Shown: one piece after another, positions 50,260 through 59,158 of the stretch | Position numbering within the stretch: the stretch's first letter is position 1 | Layout of the letters: every line of letters begins with the position of its first letter | Assembly: GCF_036088315.1 (NCBI RefSeq) | Contig: NZ_CP107996.1 | Coordinates: forward strand, 4,857,501 to 4,921,500 | Length of the DNA stretch: 64,000 bases | From: Streptomyces sp. NBC_00344 | GTDB lineage: Bacteria; Actinomycetota; Actinomycetes; Streptomycetales; Streptomycetaceae | Direction: 5' to 3' | Position numbers and translations under genes: made by a program | Notes under the pieces: model-generated | What the model was told of the DNA's origin: nothing | Database searches by the model: none | The model's input: the letters and a program-made list of their open reading frames with translations, nothing else

Positions 50260-51114
50260 CTACAGTTCGGCGAGCAGTTCCGACTTCTTGGCGGTGAACT
50301 CCTCGTCGGTCACCAGACCGGAGTGGTGCAGTTCTGCCAAGTGCCGTATCCGCTCGGCGATATCGGCGGGATCACGCCTCCCGGCGGCCACTGGAACCGG
50401 AACCGGAGCGGTCCTGGCGTTCCTCGCCGCTCCCAGTACGGCGGCGGCGAAGGGCAGTGACTCGTGCACGGGTCCGTAGCCGAGCCCGAAGACCACCGCG
50501 GAGGGGTCCTGGTCCGCTTGCGCGGCACCGCCGTCGCCGCGTTTGAGCAGTCGCAGATAGCCGTCCAGGGCCTCCGGGGAGCGCCAGTCGACGCCGGTCA
50601 GGTCCGTCACCGGAATCCGCTGGTCGCCGCACTTCCACTTGGCGGACGAGGCCCCTGTCCACGACCACCTGAACGACACCTGCTTGCCGTCGAAGGACGC
50701 CTTGCCGTCGTAGGCCTTGAAGTGCAGAGGCCCCTCCGGGGCTGCCACCAGAAAGCGCTCGGCCGGCTCCTTGGCGTCCGGGGTCAGACGGGCGGCAAGC
50801 TCCTCGGCGTAGTACTCCGCGAGCGTCACCCGCTCCGCGGGCAGCACCAGCCGGTACGGGTCGCACGCCTCCTTCAGCTGGCCGGACGCCGCCTCCATCA
50901 GCGGATCCGCGCCGGCGCGCGGCACCGCCTGCAGCACCACCGTCCCGCGTCTGCCCCCTCTGAGAGTCACGGACTCCAGCGCTTCGTGCGGGATACGCCG
51001 CCCGCGCAGCGCCGTGAACAGCTTCGGCGTGCGGATCCCCCGTTCGAAGCGGATGAGCACGGAGTCTGTCGCGAACTCCCAGGTGGCTTGAATTCCCGCC
51101 AGCACATCACCCAT
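50260..51114 (-). CDS. DUF4429 protein with C-terminal SHOCT motif
   Basis: A 284-residue cytosolic protein with two DUF4429 units (residues about 7-90 and 125-205; ATWEFATDSVLIRFERGI and HFKAYDGKASFDGKQVSFRW) and a final SHOCT helix pair IAERIRHLAELHHSGLVTDEEFTAKKSELL. The domain may be a PH-like fold. Function unknown; SHOCT segments usually mediate oligomerisation. ATG 51114 is chosen over one three codons earlier. Confidence 0.87.
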   Translation of the reverse strand: MGDVLAGIQATWEFATDSVLIRFERGIRTPKLFTALRGRRIPHEALESVTLRGGRRGTVVLQAVPRAGADPLMEAASGQLKEACDPYRLVLPAERVTLAEYYAEELAARLTPDAKEPAERFLVAAPEGPLHFKAYDGKASFDGKQVSFRWSWTGASSAKWKCGDQRIPVTDLTGVDWRSPEALDGYLRLLKRGDGGAAQADQDPSAVVFGLGYGPVHESLPFAAAVLGAARNARTAPVPVPVAAGRRDPADIAERIRHLAELHHSGLVTDEEFTAKKSELLAEL

Positions 51115-51213
51115 GTGCCACATCGTAGGGGGCGTGCGCCCGCGCGTCGCCCCTCGGCGCGGGACCGGATTCACCGGCTTCTACGCGCGTCCGTCCCCTC
51201 CGTCACCGCAAAA

Positions 51214-52398
51214 TCAGCTGTGACAGGAGTCCCTGCCGTCCGCACAGCTCACGGAGGCGAACTTCCCGGTACCCACTGCGGCGAAGTTGCTGAGACTTTC
51301 GGTGCCCGGCTCGAAGTAGCCTGCGTGGCCGTGCGCACCGCCCGCCGAGACCACTCGGGCGCCGAAGCCGGAGGACACGGGGTCTGCGCCGTGCCCGAGG
51401 CCGCCGACGTCCAGATGCGGCACGTCCTGGATCCAGTCGTCGCTGTCCCGCATCGCCCACACCCGGGCGTCGGTGTCCAGCCCCGCGGCGCTCCCGGTCC
51501 GCATCCCCGGGCTTCCGGCGACCGCGATGTCGCTGACCCTGGTGGACATGTCGTGCGCGGCCACCCCGCACACCACCGACCCGTAGCTGTGGCAGATCAG
51601 CGCAACCGGTGCGTTCCCCGGCAGGGCGTCGACCAGTGCGTGCAGCCGTACGGCACCGTCCTCGGCGAGCCGGCCGATGGCGGCGTCGACTCCGACCCCG
51701 ACCGGCGAAGTGAAGTCGGCCCAGGCGATAACTGCCGTATGGGCGCCCGGGCTTGTGGTGTGCTCGGCGGCGTACAGCGACTTGGCCATGCCCACCGGTG
51801 CCGAGTACGGGCGCTGGGCCCGCTGGAAGGTCAGCAGATTGGTGTCGACTCCGGGCACGACGACCGAGATGTGCTGGGCGCGCTGCAGATTGCCGAAGAC
51901 CTCGGCGACCCGGCCGGTACCCGCCGGGTCGAACGCCAGGATCTGCCGGCCGTCCTGCAGCAGCGCCGAGTACCGGTCGTAGGTACGTACGGCGTCCTGG
52001 TGTCCGTCGGCGCTCAGCGTGGAGTCCGTGAGCCGCCGGCGTTCCACGGTGCGGGCCTGCTCCAGTGCGGAACGGTTCGCGTGGTAGCGCAGGGTCACCG
52101 GGGCGCCGTTGAGGTTGCCCACGACCAGCGGATAGCGGTCCGCGAGGCGAGTGCGCTGTGTGGTGCTCAGCGAGGCGAAGAAATGCGCGAGCCGGGACGG
52201 CGACGCGGCGGGCGACGGCAGTTGATGACCGGCGACGGTGCCACGGCCCCAGGCGGCGAGCGAGGCCTCGCGGGCGCCGGGGGTCCTGTGGTGGTGGGTC
52301 GCGGTCCATCCGGTCGTGGCCAGCATGACGAACACCACCGCGAGCGCGAGCAGAGTGCGCCAGACGGTGAGAGTGGGGGAGGAGTCGAAGGAAGTCAC
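51214..52398 (-). CDS. Alpha/beta hydrolase, DUF1023 family, membrane-anchored
   Basis: A 394-residue protein with one N-terminal membrane segment (VWRTLLALAVVFVMLATTGW) and an extracellular alpha/beta-hydrolase domain. The nucleophile elbow is ALICHSYGSVVCG. Asp and His of the triad are likely in VWAMRDSDDWIQDVP and GGAHGHAGYF. DUF1023 hydrolases are frequent in Streptomyces, and the substrates are unknown. GTG 52398 is preferred, giving a short cytosolic start before the membrane helix. Confidence 0.83.
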   Translation of the reverse strand: MTSFDSSPTLTVWRTLLALAVVFVMLATTGWTATHHHRTPGAREASLAAWGRGTVAGHQLPSPAASPSRLAHFFASLSTTQRTRLADRYPLVVGNLNGAPVTLRYHANRSALEQARTVERRRLTDSTLSADGHQDAVRTYDRYSALLQDGRQILAFDPAGTGRVAEVFGNLQRAQHISVVVPGVDTNLLTFQRAQRPYSAPVGMAKSLYAAEHTTSPGAHTAVIAWADFTSPVGVGVDAAIGRLAEDGAVRLHALVDALPGNAPVALICHSYGSVVCGVAAHDMSTRVSDIAVAGSPGMRTGSAAGLDTDARVWAMRDSDDWIQDVPHLDVGGLGHGADPVSSGFGARVVSAGGAHGHAGYFEPGTESLSNFAAVGTGKFASVSCADGRDSCHS

Positions 52399-52483
52399 TG
52401 AGGCCCACCCTAGGAGACGCGGAGGGCCCCTCGCGACGTCAGTGACGGACATCACGTTCCATGGTGGGAATGCATCCGGTTGG

Positions 52484-53164
52484 CTACGTACCGTGTGCGT
52501 CTGTCGTACGCCAGTTCCCGCTCAGCGCGGGCCCGATCTGGTCGAGATAGGTCACGGTCAGCTCGCGCATGGCCGCGATGCTGACGTCCTGCCCTCTGCC
52601 CCAGAGCTGACCGGTCACCCGCATCACTCCGGTGAACGCGGCCACCGCCACGCGCGGCCGGGGGTCACTGTCCACGTCGAGGCCCTCGCGCTCGGCGATC
52701 AGGCGGGCGATCTTCTCCTCCATCTCGGACGAGCGGCGGAGGTGAATCGCCAGCAGGGCGGGCGACGACTCGATCATCTGGTACGTCCGCAGGTACAGCT
52801 CGACCGGTACGAGGTTCTCGATGGCCTGGCCGACGCTGTCCCAGGAGGTGAGGACGGCGTTGCGCATGGCCTCGAAGGGGCTTTCCGCGGAGGGCCGGGC
52901 GGTCAGTGCCGAGACGTAGTGGGACTCCACCAGGTCCTGTACGGCGAAGGCCGCTTCCTCCTTGCCGGCGAAGTACCGGAAGAAGGTGCGCTGGGAGACC
53001 TCGACGGCCTCGGTGATCTCGTCGATGGTCGTGTGCTCGTACCCCTGGGCCGTGAACAGTTCGAGCGCGACCCTCAGCAGAGCGTCACGGGTGCGCTGCT
53101 TCTTGCGCTCCCGCAGTCCGGTCGGCGCACCCTGCGCCGGCGGGTGCGTCTGCTCGATCGCCAC
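52484..53164 (-). CDS. TetR-family repressor of a DHA2 efflux pump
   Basis: A 226-residue TetR protein with helix-turn-helix TRDALLRVALELFTAQGYEHTTIDEITEAVEVSQRTFFRYFAGKEEAAFAV (residues about 24-75) and a C-terminal ligand-binding domain. Divergent from the MFS gene at 53292 with a dyad in its promoter, so it very likely represses that pump in response to a pump substrate. Confidence 0.92.
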   Translation of the reverse strand: MAIEQTHPPAQGAPTGLRERKKQRTRDALLRVALELFTAQGYEHTTIDEITEAVEVSQRTFFRYFAGKEEAAFAVQDLVESHYVSALTARPSAESPFEAMRNAVLTSWDSVGQAIENLVPVELYLRTYQMIESSPALLAIHLRRSSEMEEKIARLIAEREGLDVDSDPRPRVAVAAFTGVMRVTGQLWGRGQDVSIAAMRELTVTYLDQIGPALSGNWRTTDAHGT

Positions 53165-53253
53165 CTATGGGACCTCTTTCCGTTTTCGCAGCTTTGTCCG
53201 GAGCTCTTCAGATTACCTGTGAGCTACGTGACAGCGACCGACTTGTGAATTGG

Positions 53254-53284
53254 TTGGTCAACTGTCAGAGACTGACACTAATCT
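53254..53284 (+). promoter_or_regulatory. Promoter and TetR operator of the DHA2 pump
   Basis: A perfect dyad TGTCAG-AGA-CTGACA (53263-53277) lies between a TTGGTC -35 candidate (53254-53259) and a TAATCT -10 (53279-53284). The ATG is only seven bases beyond the -10 and lacks a Shine-Dalgarno, so the mRNA appears leaderless. Confidence 0.7.
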
Positions 53285-53291
53285 GACCCGT

Positions 53292-54890
53292 ATGACTAGT
53301 CAGACCACTGTCGAACAGGCGCCGCAGGATGCCGTGGGCCCACCGGCCAAGGGGCTCCGTGGCCACCCTTGGCTGACGCTGATCTCCGTTGCCATCGGCG
53401 TGATGATGGTCGCGCTCGACGGCACGATCGTCGCGATCGCCAACCCCGCCATCCAGAAGGACCTCGGCGCGACCTTCGCGCAGGTCCAGTGGATCACCAA
53501 CGGCTACTTCCTCGCGCTCGCCGTGACACTGATCACCGCGGGCAAGCTCGGCGACCGCTTCGGGCACCGGCAGACCTTCCTCATCGGCGTGGTGGGCTTC
53601 GCCACCGCCTCCTGTGCCATCGGCTTCTCCGGCAGTGTCACCCTGGTCGTCACCTTCCGCGTGCTCCAGGGCCTGTTCGGCGCTCTGCTGATGCCGGCCG
53701 CGCTCGGTCTGCTGCGGGCGACGTTCCCCGCCGAGAAGCTCAACATGGCCATCGGTCTCTGGGGCATGGTCATCGGTGCCTCCACAGCCGGTGGCCCGAT
53801 CATCGGCGGCCTGCTCGTCCAGCACGTCAGCTGGCAGTCGGTCTTCTTCATCAACGTGCCGGTCGGCGTGGTGGCGCTCCTCATGGGCGTGGTGATCCTC
53901 AAGGACCACCGCGCCGCGAACGCCCCGAGGTCCTTCGACATCCTCGGCATCGTGCTGCTCTCCGCGGCGATGTTCTGCCTGGTCTGGGCGCTCATCAAGG
54001 CTCCCGCCTGGGGCTGGGGCGACGGCAAGGTCTGGGCCTTCCTGGCCGCCTCGCTGGTCTGCTTCGCTCTGTTCGCGTTCTGGGAGACGCGGGTCGCGGA
54101 ACCGCTCATCCCGCTGGGCCTGTTCCGCTCCGTGCCGCTGTCGGCCGGTGTGGTCCTGATGGTCCTGATGGCCATCGCCTTCATGGGCGGTCTGTTCTTC
54201 GTCACCTTCTATCTGCAGAACGTGCACGGCATGAGCCCGGTCGACGCCGGTCTCCATCTGCTGCCGCTCACCGGCATGATGATCGTCGGCTCCCCGCTGG
54301 CCGGCGCGGTGATCACCAAGCTGGGCCCGCGCATCCCGCTGGCCGGCGGCATGCTCCTCACGGCTGTGGCCATGTACGGCATGTCCACGCTGGAGACCGA
54401 CACCGGCAGTGCTGCCATGTCGATCTGGTTCGCCCTGCTCGGTCTCGGCCTCGCGCCGGTCATGGTGGGCGCGACCGAAGTCATCGTCGGTCACGCCCCG
54501 ATGGAACTCTCCGGTGTGGCGGGCGGTCTGCAGCAGGCCGCCATGCAGATCGGCGGCAGCCTCGGCACAGCGGTGCTCGGCGCCGTCATGGCATCGAAGG
54601 TCGACAGCGCGCTGCCGGACAACTGGGCCGCGGCCAAGCTCCCGCCGCTCACGTCCGATCAGCTGGACCAGGCCTCGCAGGCGGTCCAGGTCGGCAGCGC
54701 TCCGGTGGCACCGAACACCCCGGCGGCGATCGCCGCGAAGATCACGGATGTCGCCCACGACACCTTCATCTCGGGCATGGGCCTGGCCTGCCTGGTCGCG
54801 GCCGGGGTCGCCGCAGTGGCGATCTTCGTCGCACTGCTCACCAAGCGCGGCGAGAACGCCGAAGCCGGCGCCGGCGCGGCCCACATCTGA
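53292..54890 (+). CDS. DHA2-family MFS drug exporter
   Basis: A 532-residue, 14-segment drug:H+ antiporter of the EmrB/QacA group: VAIGVMMVALDGTIVAIANPAIQKDLGATFAQVQWITNGYFLALAVTLITAGKLGDRFGHRQTFLIG carries motif D1 and A; ATFPAEKLNMAIGLWGMVIGASTAGGPIIGGLLV has motif C. It exports an antibiotic or toxic compound not identifiable here. Controlled by the divergent TetR gene. Confidence 0.93.
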   Translation: MTSQTTVEQAPQDAVGPPAKGLRGHPWLTLISVAIGVMMVALDGTIVAIANPAIQKDLGATFAQVQWITNGYFLALAVTLITAGKLGDRFGHRQTFLIGVVGFATASCAIGFSGSVTLVVTFRVLQGLFGALLMPAALGLLRATFPAEKLNMAIGLWGMVIGASTAGGPIIGGLLVQHVSWQSVFFINVPVGVVALLMGVVILKDHRAANAPRSFDILGIVLLSAAMFCLVWALIKAPAWGWGDGKVWAFLAASLVCFALFAFWETRVAEPLIPLGLFRSVPLSAGVVLMVLMAIAFMGGLFFVTFYLQNVHGMSPVDAGLHLLPLTGMMIVGSPLAGAVITKLGPRIPLAGGMLLTAVAMYGMSTLETDTGSAAMSIWFALLGLGLAPVMVGATEVIVGHAPMELSGVAGGLQQAAMQIGGSLGTAVLGAVMASKVDSALPDNWAAAKLPPLTSDQLDQASQAVQVGSAPVAPNTPAAIAAKITDVAHDTFISGMGLACLVAAGVAAVAIFVALLTKRGENAEAGAGAAHI

Positions 54891-54970
54891 GGCCAGGGCC
54901 GGGCGCGGCCCGCATCCGGACCCCGTTCGGGCGCGGCTCACGTCCGAACGCGCCCCGGCCCGGCCGGTCC

Positions 54971-55049
54971 GCGTGAGCCCTCCGGCTCACGCCGGTCCGC
55001 GTCAACCCCGGGCATCAACAGCCCCGTCGGAGACATCCGGCGGGGCTGT
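54971..55049 (+). terminator. Double-hairpin terminator after the DHA2 gene
   Basis: Two stems in tandem: a nine-base-pair stem GCGTGAGCC/GGCTCACGC (54971-54992, loop CTCC), then a 13-base-pair stem with one wobble (55018-55030 with 55037-55049, loop AGACAT). Confidence 0.75.
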
Positions 55050-55146
55050 CGCCTATCCGGGTGGTGCTCACCGCCACCCCTTCCGCCGGCGCCTCCGGGC
55101 GGCCCAGGCTGCGGACAACTGATCCGCACGAACCGGGGGATGCACC

Positions 55147-55527
55147 ATGAACAGCACTTCCACCCAGCGCAAGGCCGTCCTGGCCGCCCTTCTGACGGCG
55201 GCGGTGCTCGCACCGCTGCCCGCACCGGCGCTCGCCCACATCCGTCTCGGGGACTGCGCGGCCGGTCAGCTCTGCCTCTGGGAGCGGGCCGACTTCAAGG
55301 GCACCCGCCGGAACGTCGAACTCTCCGGGGCGGAGATCGAGAGCTGTACGGCTCTCCCCGCCGGAACCACCGTCCAGTCGCTGGCCAACCGCACCGGGCG
55401 GCCCGTCACGACGTACCAGTCCGCGGAGTGTGCGGAGACGGGGGAGTTCGCCACGTATCCCGGCGGGGGCACCTGGCTGCCTCGATCGCCTTATCAGGTA
55501 AGGGCGTTCAAGATCTGGGAGAGCTGA
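55147..55527 (+). CDS. Secreted peptidase-inhibitor I36-like protein
   Basis: A 126-residue secreted protein with a Sec signal (RKAVLAALLTAAVLAPLPAPALA, cleaved near residue 30) and a crystallin-fold I36 domain: CAAGQLCLWERADFKGTRRNVELSGAEIESC, SLANRTGRPVTTYQSAECAETGEFATYPGGGTWLP. Four cysteines can form two disulfides as in SMPI, the Streptomyces metalloproteinase inhibitor. The actual target is not known. Confidence 0.85.
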   Translation: MNSTSTQRKAVLAALLTAAVLAPLPAPALAHIRLGDCAAGQLCLWERADFKGTRRNVELSGAEIESCTALPAGTTVQSLANRTGRPVTTYQSAECAETGEFATYPGGGTWLPRSPYQVRAFKIWES

Positions 55528-55807
55528 CCGGATCACCGGCTGAAAGCGGCTCTCACCTGCCGGTTCGCCGCCCGATCCGTTCGTGACACCGTGGTCCGCA
55601 AGGGCCGCACGGCTCGCGACGAGCGGGCCGCCGGCCGGCTGAACGCGAGCCGGGACCGGATCCGAAAGGCCAGTGCCGTACATCAGCTCGCACACCCCTC
55701 GTGCGTGCCTCGGGCCACGTGCCCGTGGTCCGAGCTGCGCGGTTTCACCCACCTGTTCGGCGCCGGGGTCCGCGTTCTCGTCCAAGGCCCGCAGGAGCAC
55801 GGCCGGG

Positions 55808-57004
55808 TCAGGCCGATGCCCTGGCGGCCGAGTCGGCCCGGCCCCCCTCCTGCACGACGCGGCGGCGCCGGGCCGGCATCCCGAGCGTCGGATTGGCCAC
55901 GCCCCAGGCCGCGCCTTTGCAGACCAGCTCCTTGTAGACGGCGGCGAACCGTCCGGTCAGAGCCGCCCGGACGGCACGGTCGTCGGCGGTGACGTACTGG
56001 ATCAGGCCTTCCTTGCGGCCCAGTGAGATGCACTGGTTGAAGTAGCGGAGCGGCGCGTTCGGGAGCTTCCCGTCGGTCAGGCGTGCCGCGATGGCGTCGG
56101 CGGCCTGCCATGCGGCGGGGGTGCCCGATGCGCACGACATCCGCAGCGGCTTGTCGCCGGGGCCCATGGCCATGGCCGCGTCGCCGATGGCGTACACATC
56201 CGGGTGCGAGACCGAGCGCATGGTCCCGTCGACCACGATCTGGCCTGCGCCGGTGACCTCCAGTGCGGTGGCCTTCGCGATCGGGTGGACCGCGAAGCCG
56301 GCAGTCCACACGGTGACCGCGGTCGGGACGGACTTCCCGTCGGCGGTGGCGATGCGGTCGGCCTCGACTCCGGTGACGGCGGCGTGCTCGTGGACGGTGA
56401 TGCCGAGCTTGTCGAACACCTTCCGCAGGTGCCGGCGGCCCTTGGGGGAGAGCCAGTCGCCGAGCCCGCCACGGGAGGCGAGGGCAACGTCGAGGTCCGG
56501 GCGGGCCTCAGCGATCTCGGTCGCCGCCTCCAGGCCGGTGAGGCCACCGCCGACGACGACCACCGGCTGTCCGGCGGCCAGTCCGGCCAACCGCTCGCGC
56601 AGGCGGAGCGCTCCGGGGCGGCCGGCGATCTCGTGGGCGTGCTCGGCGGTGCCGGGGACGCCTCTGGTGTTCCAGCTGCTGCCGAGGGCGTACACGAGGC
56701 TGTCGTACGCCAGTTCCTCGGCGCCGTTCGCGTCGGTGATGGCGACGGTCCTGCGGTCGACGTCAACAGCAGTGACCTCCGCGAGCTTCAACTCGACGCC
56801 GGTGCCCGCGAACATCTCGCTGAACGGCCGGGGCGCGAGGTCCTGGCCTACCGCCAACTGGTGCATCCGGACGCGCTCGACGAAGTCCGGCTCGGCGTTG
56901 ACGAGGGTGATGGTGACGTCCTCGCGGCGCAGCCGCTTGGCGAGGCGACCGGCGGCGATGGCTCCGGTGTATCCGGCTCCGAGGACGATGATTCGGTGCT
57001 TCAT
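55808..57004 (-). CDS. FAD-dependent pyridine nucleotide-disulfide-type oxidoreductase (NDH-2-like)
   Basis: A 398-residue flavoprotein with an FAD site IIVLGAGYTGAIAAGRLAKRL, NAD(P) site PVVVVGGGLTGLEAATEIAE and the second FAD motif HPDVYAIGDAAMAM. It has no redox-active CxxxxC pair, which places it near NDH-2/AIF-type reductases. The last 25 residues are Arg/Ala-rich. It is 93 bases downstream of, and on the same strand as, an ECF41 sigma gene, the kind of partner gene typical of that sigma group. Confidence 0.88.
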   Translation of the reverse strand: MKHRIIVLGAGYTGAIAAGRLAKRLRREDVTITLVNAEPDFVERVRMHQLAVGQDLAPRPFSEMFAGTGVELKLAEVTAVDVDRRTVAITDANGAEELAYDSLVYALGSSWNTRGVPGTAEHAHEIAGRPGALRLRERLAGLAAGQPVVVVGGGLTGLEAATEIAEARPDLDVALASRGGLGDWLSPKGRRHLRKVFDKLGITVHEHAAVTGVEADRIATADGKSVPTAVTVWTAGFAVHPIAKATALEVTGAGQIVVDGTMRSVSHPDVYAIGDAAMAMGPGDKPLRMSCASGTPAAWQAADAIAARLTDGKLPNAPLRYFNQCISLGRKEGLIQYVTADDRAVRAALTGRFAAVYKELVCKGAAWGVANPTLGMPARRRRVVQEGGRADSAARASA

Positions 57005-57071
57005 TTCCCTGCTCCTGTCTCGCGCGGGTTCGCCACTTGAACCGGACAGCCCGCCGATTCCTGACAGGGGT

Positions 57072-57095
57072 GCGATGTGAAGCACCTCACATCGC
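57072..57095 (-). promoter_or_regulatory. Perfect 9-bp inverted repeat between ECF sigma and oxidoreductase genes
   Basis: GCGATGTGA/TCACATCGC separated by AGCACC lies two bases beyond the sigma factor stop. It could attenuate the operon or act as an operator for the oxidoreductase promoter. CTGTCAGGAATC further toward the start may be the -35 of a sigma-dependent promoter. Confidence 0.5.
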
Positions 57096-57097
57096 GG

Positions 57098-58042
57098 TCA
57101 GAAGGCGATGAGCAGGGGTTCTCCATGGTCGGCGGCCACCCACCGCCGGGTCGCGCGTTCGAGCTTGTCGGGGTTGACCTGGTTGCGGAACGCGGCGATG
57201 CCCGCGGCGGTGATCTCCAGGCACATGACGCCGATGACCCGGCCGTCGAAGACAGCCACGAGGGCGGGGGCGCCGTTGGCGGTCGTGACGTAGACCTCGG
57301 GGGAGCCGCCGACGATGGCGCGCTTGGCCTTGCCGGGCTTGAACAGGCCCCGCATGAACGTCGCGACCGCGAGGGCACCCTCGAACGCCTTGGCGCGGGC
57401 CGGGACCTTCCCGCCGCCGTCGCCGATCGCGATGGCATCTTCGGTGAGCAGCCGCACGAGCGGCTCGGTCCGGCCGCTGGTGGCGGCCGCGAGGAACTCC
57501 TCGACGATCCGCCGGGCGGCGGCCTCGTCGATCTCGGTCCGGGCCTTGCCGTCCGCCACGTGCTTCTTGGCGCGGTGGTAGATCTGCTGGCTTGCGGCCT
57601 CGGTGATGTCGAGGATCTCCGCGATCTGCCGGTGCGGGTAGTCGAAGGCCTCCCGCAGTACGTACACCACCCGCTCGTTGGGGGAGAGACGCTCCATGAG
57701 GGTGAGAACCGCGAACGAGACGGATTCGCGCTGCTCGGAAGTGTCGGCCGGGCCGAGCATCGGGTCCCCGGCGAGCAGCGGCTCGGGCAGCCATTGGCCC
57801 ACATAGGTCTCGCGCCGGGCGCGGGCCGAGGTGAGCTGGTTGAGGCACAGGTTGGTGAGGACCTTCGTCAGCCAGGCCTCGGGGACCTCGATGCGGCCGA
57901 TGTCGGCGGCCTGCCAGCGCAGGAACGTGTCCTGTACGGCGTCCTCGGCATCGCTCGCGGAGCCGAGGAGGCGGTAGGCGATGGCCTCCAGGCGAGGCAT
58001 GGAGGCTTCGAACCGGTCCATGTCGTTCATGGTCAGAGCCAT
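57098..58042 (-). CDS. ECF41-type RNA polymerase sigma factor with SnoaL-like C-terminal domain
   Basis: A 314-residue extracytoplasmic-function sigma factor. Sigma2 is at residues 15-80 (AYRLLGSASDAEDAVQDTFLRWQ), sigma4 at about 105-160 (LSPNERVVYVLREAFDYPHRQIAEILDITEAASQQIYHRAKKHV). The long C-terminal domain carries the ECF41 hallmarks WLPEPL (84-89), DGGGK (208-212) and NPDKL. In this group the C-terminal extension replaces an anti-sigma factor and regulates activity. The following gene encodes an oxidoreductase, as usual for ECF41 loci. ATG 58042 has AGGAT nine bases upstream. Confidence 0.93.
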   Translation of the reverse strand: MALTMNDMDRFEASMPRLEAIAYRLLGSASDAEDAVQDTFLRWQAADIGRIEVPEAWLTKVLTNLCLNQLTSARARRETYVGQWLPEPLLAGDPMLGPADTSEQRESVSFAVLTLMERLSPNERVVYVLREAFDYPHRQIAEILDITEAASQQIYHRAKKHVADGKARTEIDEAAARRIVEEFLAAATSGRTEPLVRLLTEDAIAIGDGGGKVPARAKAFEGALAVATFMRGLFKPGKAKRAIVGGSPEVYVTTANGAPALVAVFDGRVIGVMCLEITAAGIAAFRNQVNPDKLERATRRWVAADHGEPLLIAF

Positions 58043-58240
58043 GGCCCGGATCCTAGCTCCCGCGGCGCCACGGACCTGGGCCGCGCCGCTGCTCGACCGG
58101 TGCTGTTCGGCTCCCCGGACGCAGTTGGCCAACCCGGGGGGAGGCGGTCCTCCCTCCCGAGCCCACGGGATGAGTCCCCGCAGTTCGGTGCAACCGCGCC
58201 TCAGCCCCGGGAGAACTGACCGGCCCCGGCCGCTCCCCGC

Positions 58241-59077
58241 TCACTCACCGGACGGTGCCGGCAGCCGGCCGGCGGCATCCGCCCCGGCCGGGGTACCGCT
58301 CCCGGCGGTGGCAGGGGGCGGGTGGGGCAGGCCCATGGCCCTTCCGGAGCCGGGCTCGCCGGACAGCGCCGCCACGGCCGTGCGCAGCGCGACCACCTCC
58401 GCGGTGAGCGCCTCGATCGCCGCGATCCGCCGGTGCTCCTCCTCGTCGTCCCGCTCGAAGCGGGAGATGAACCAGGCAGCGATGTTCGCGGTCACCACCC
58501 CGAGCAGCGCGATCCCCGAGATCATCAGCCCCACCGCGACCACGCGACCGAGACCCGTCGTGGGGGAGTGGTCCCCGTAGCCCACCGTCGTCATCGTGGT
58601 GAACGACCACCACACCGCGTCGCCGAGCGTCCGGATGTTGCCGTTCGGCGCGTTCCGCTCGACCTCCAGCACGGCAAGGGACCCGAACATCAGCAGCCCC
58701 ACCACCGCGCCGCCCACATAGGTCGTCAGCTGTATCTGGGGGGCCATCCTGGCCCGCCGCCCGACCAGGGCCAGTGTGGACACGAGCCGCAGCAGCCGCA
58801 GCGGCCGGGCGAGCGGCAGCAGTACCGCCAGCAGATCGAGCCAGTGGGTCCGGATGAAGAACTTCCGGTCCGGTGTCAGCGCGAGACGCACCGCGTAGTC
58901 GACGGCGAACGCCGCCCACACCACCCACTCGGTGACCGTGCAGGCCGATATCCACGCGGAGTGGGAATCAGGCTGGATGATCGGGACGGCGTAGGCGACG
59001 GCGAAAGCGATGGCCAGCGCCAGCAGGGGCCACTGGGTGCGCCGCTCCCAGCGCATCTGGGCCGGTTGCTGCTTCAT
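58241..59077 (-). CDS. Potassium channel of the voltage-gated-like family
   Basis: A 278-residue membrane protein. A region with four to five segments (LLALAIAFAVAYAVPIIQP, EWVVWAAFAVDYAVRLAL, HWLDLLAVLLPLARPLRLLRLV) resembles an S1-S4 voltage sensor with only a few arginines in S4. The pore follows: DAVWWSFTTMTTVGYGDHSP with the selectivity filter TVGYGD, then the inner helix VVAVGLMISGIALLGVVTANIAAWFI. A coiled-coil (EEEHRRIAAIEALTAEVVALRTAVAAL) likely tetramerises it. ATG 59086 is an alternative start. Confidence 0.9.
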   Translation of the reverse strand: MKQQPAQMRWERRTQWPLLALAIAFAVAYAVPIIQPDSHSAWISACTVTEWVVWAAFAVDYAVRLALTPDRKFFIRTHWLDLLAVLLPLARPLRLLRLVSTLALVGRRARMAPQIQLTTYVGGAVVGLLMFGSLAVLEVERNAPNGNIRTLGDAVWWSFTTMTTVGYGDHSPTTGLGRVVAVGLMISGIALLGVVTANIAAWFISRFERDDEEEHRRIAAIEALTAEVVALRTAVAALSGEPGSGRAMGLPHPPPATAGSGTPAGADAAGRLPAPSGE

Positions 59078-59095
59078 GCAGCGCATCGTAAAGAA

Positions 59096-59139
59096 CCGCG
59101 GCGGGCGGCGGGACCCCAGGGCCCCGCCGCCCGCCGCGG
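59096..59139 (-). terminator. Very strong terminator after aceE
   Basis: A perfect 17-base-pair GC-rich stem (59096-59112 with 59123-59139; arm CCGCGGCGGGCGGCGGG) with a ten-base loop, 19 bases beyond the aceE stop. It has no U-tract. Confidence 0.85.
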
Positions 59140-59158
59140 TGATGATGTACCGGCGAAC

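Noticed and set aside
55528..55807. A gene between the I36 protein and the FAD oxidoreductase
   Set aside because: Frames on both strands show Arg/Ala-rich chance composition with no ribosome site or recognisable motif.
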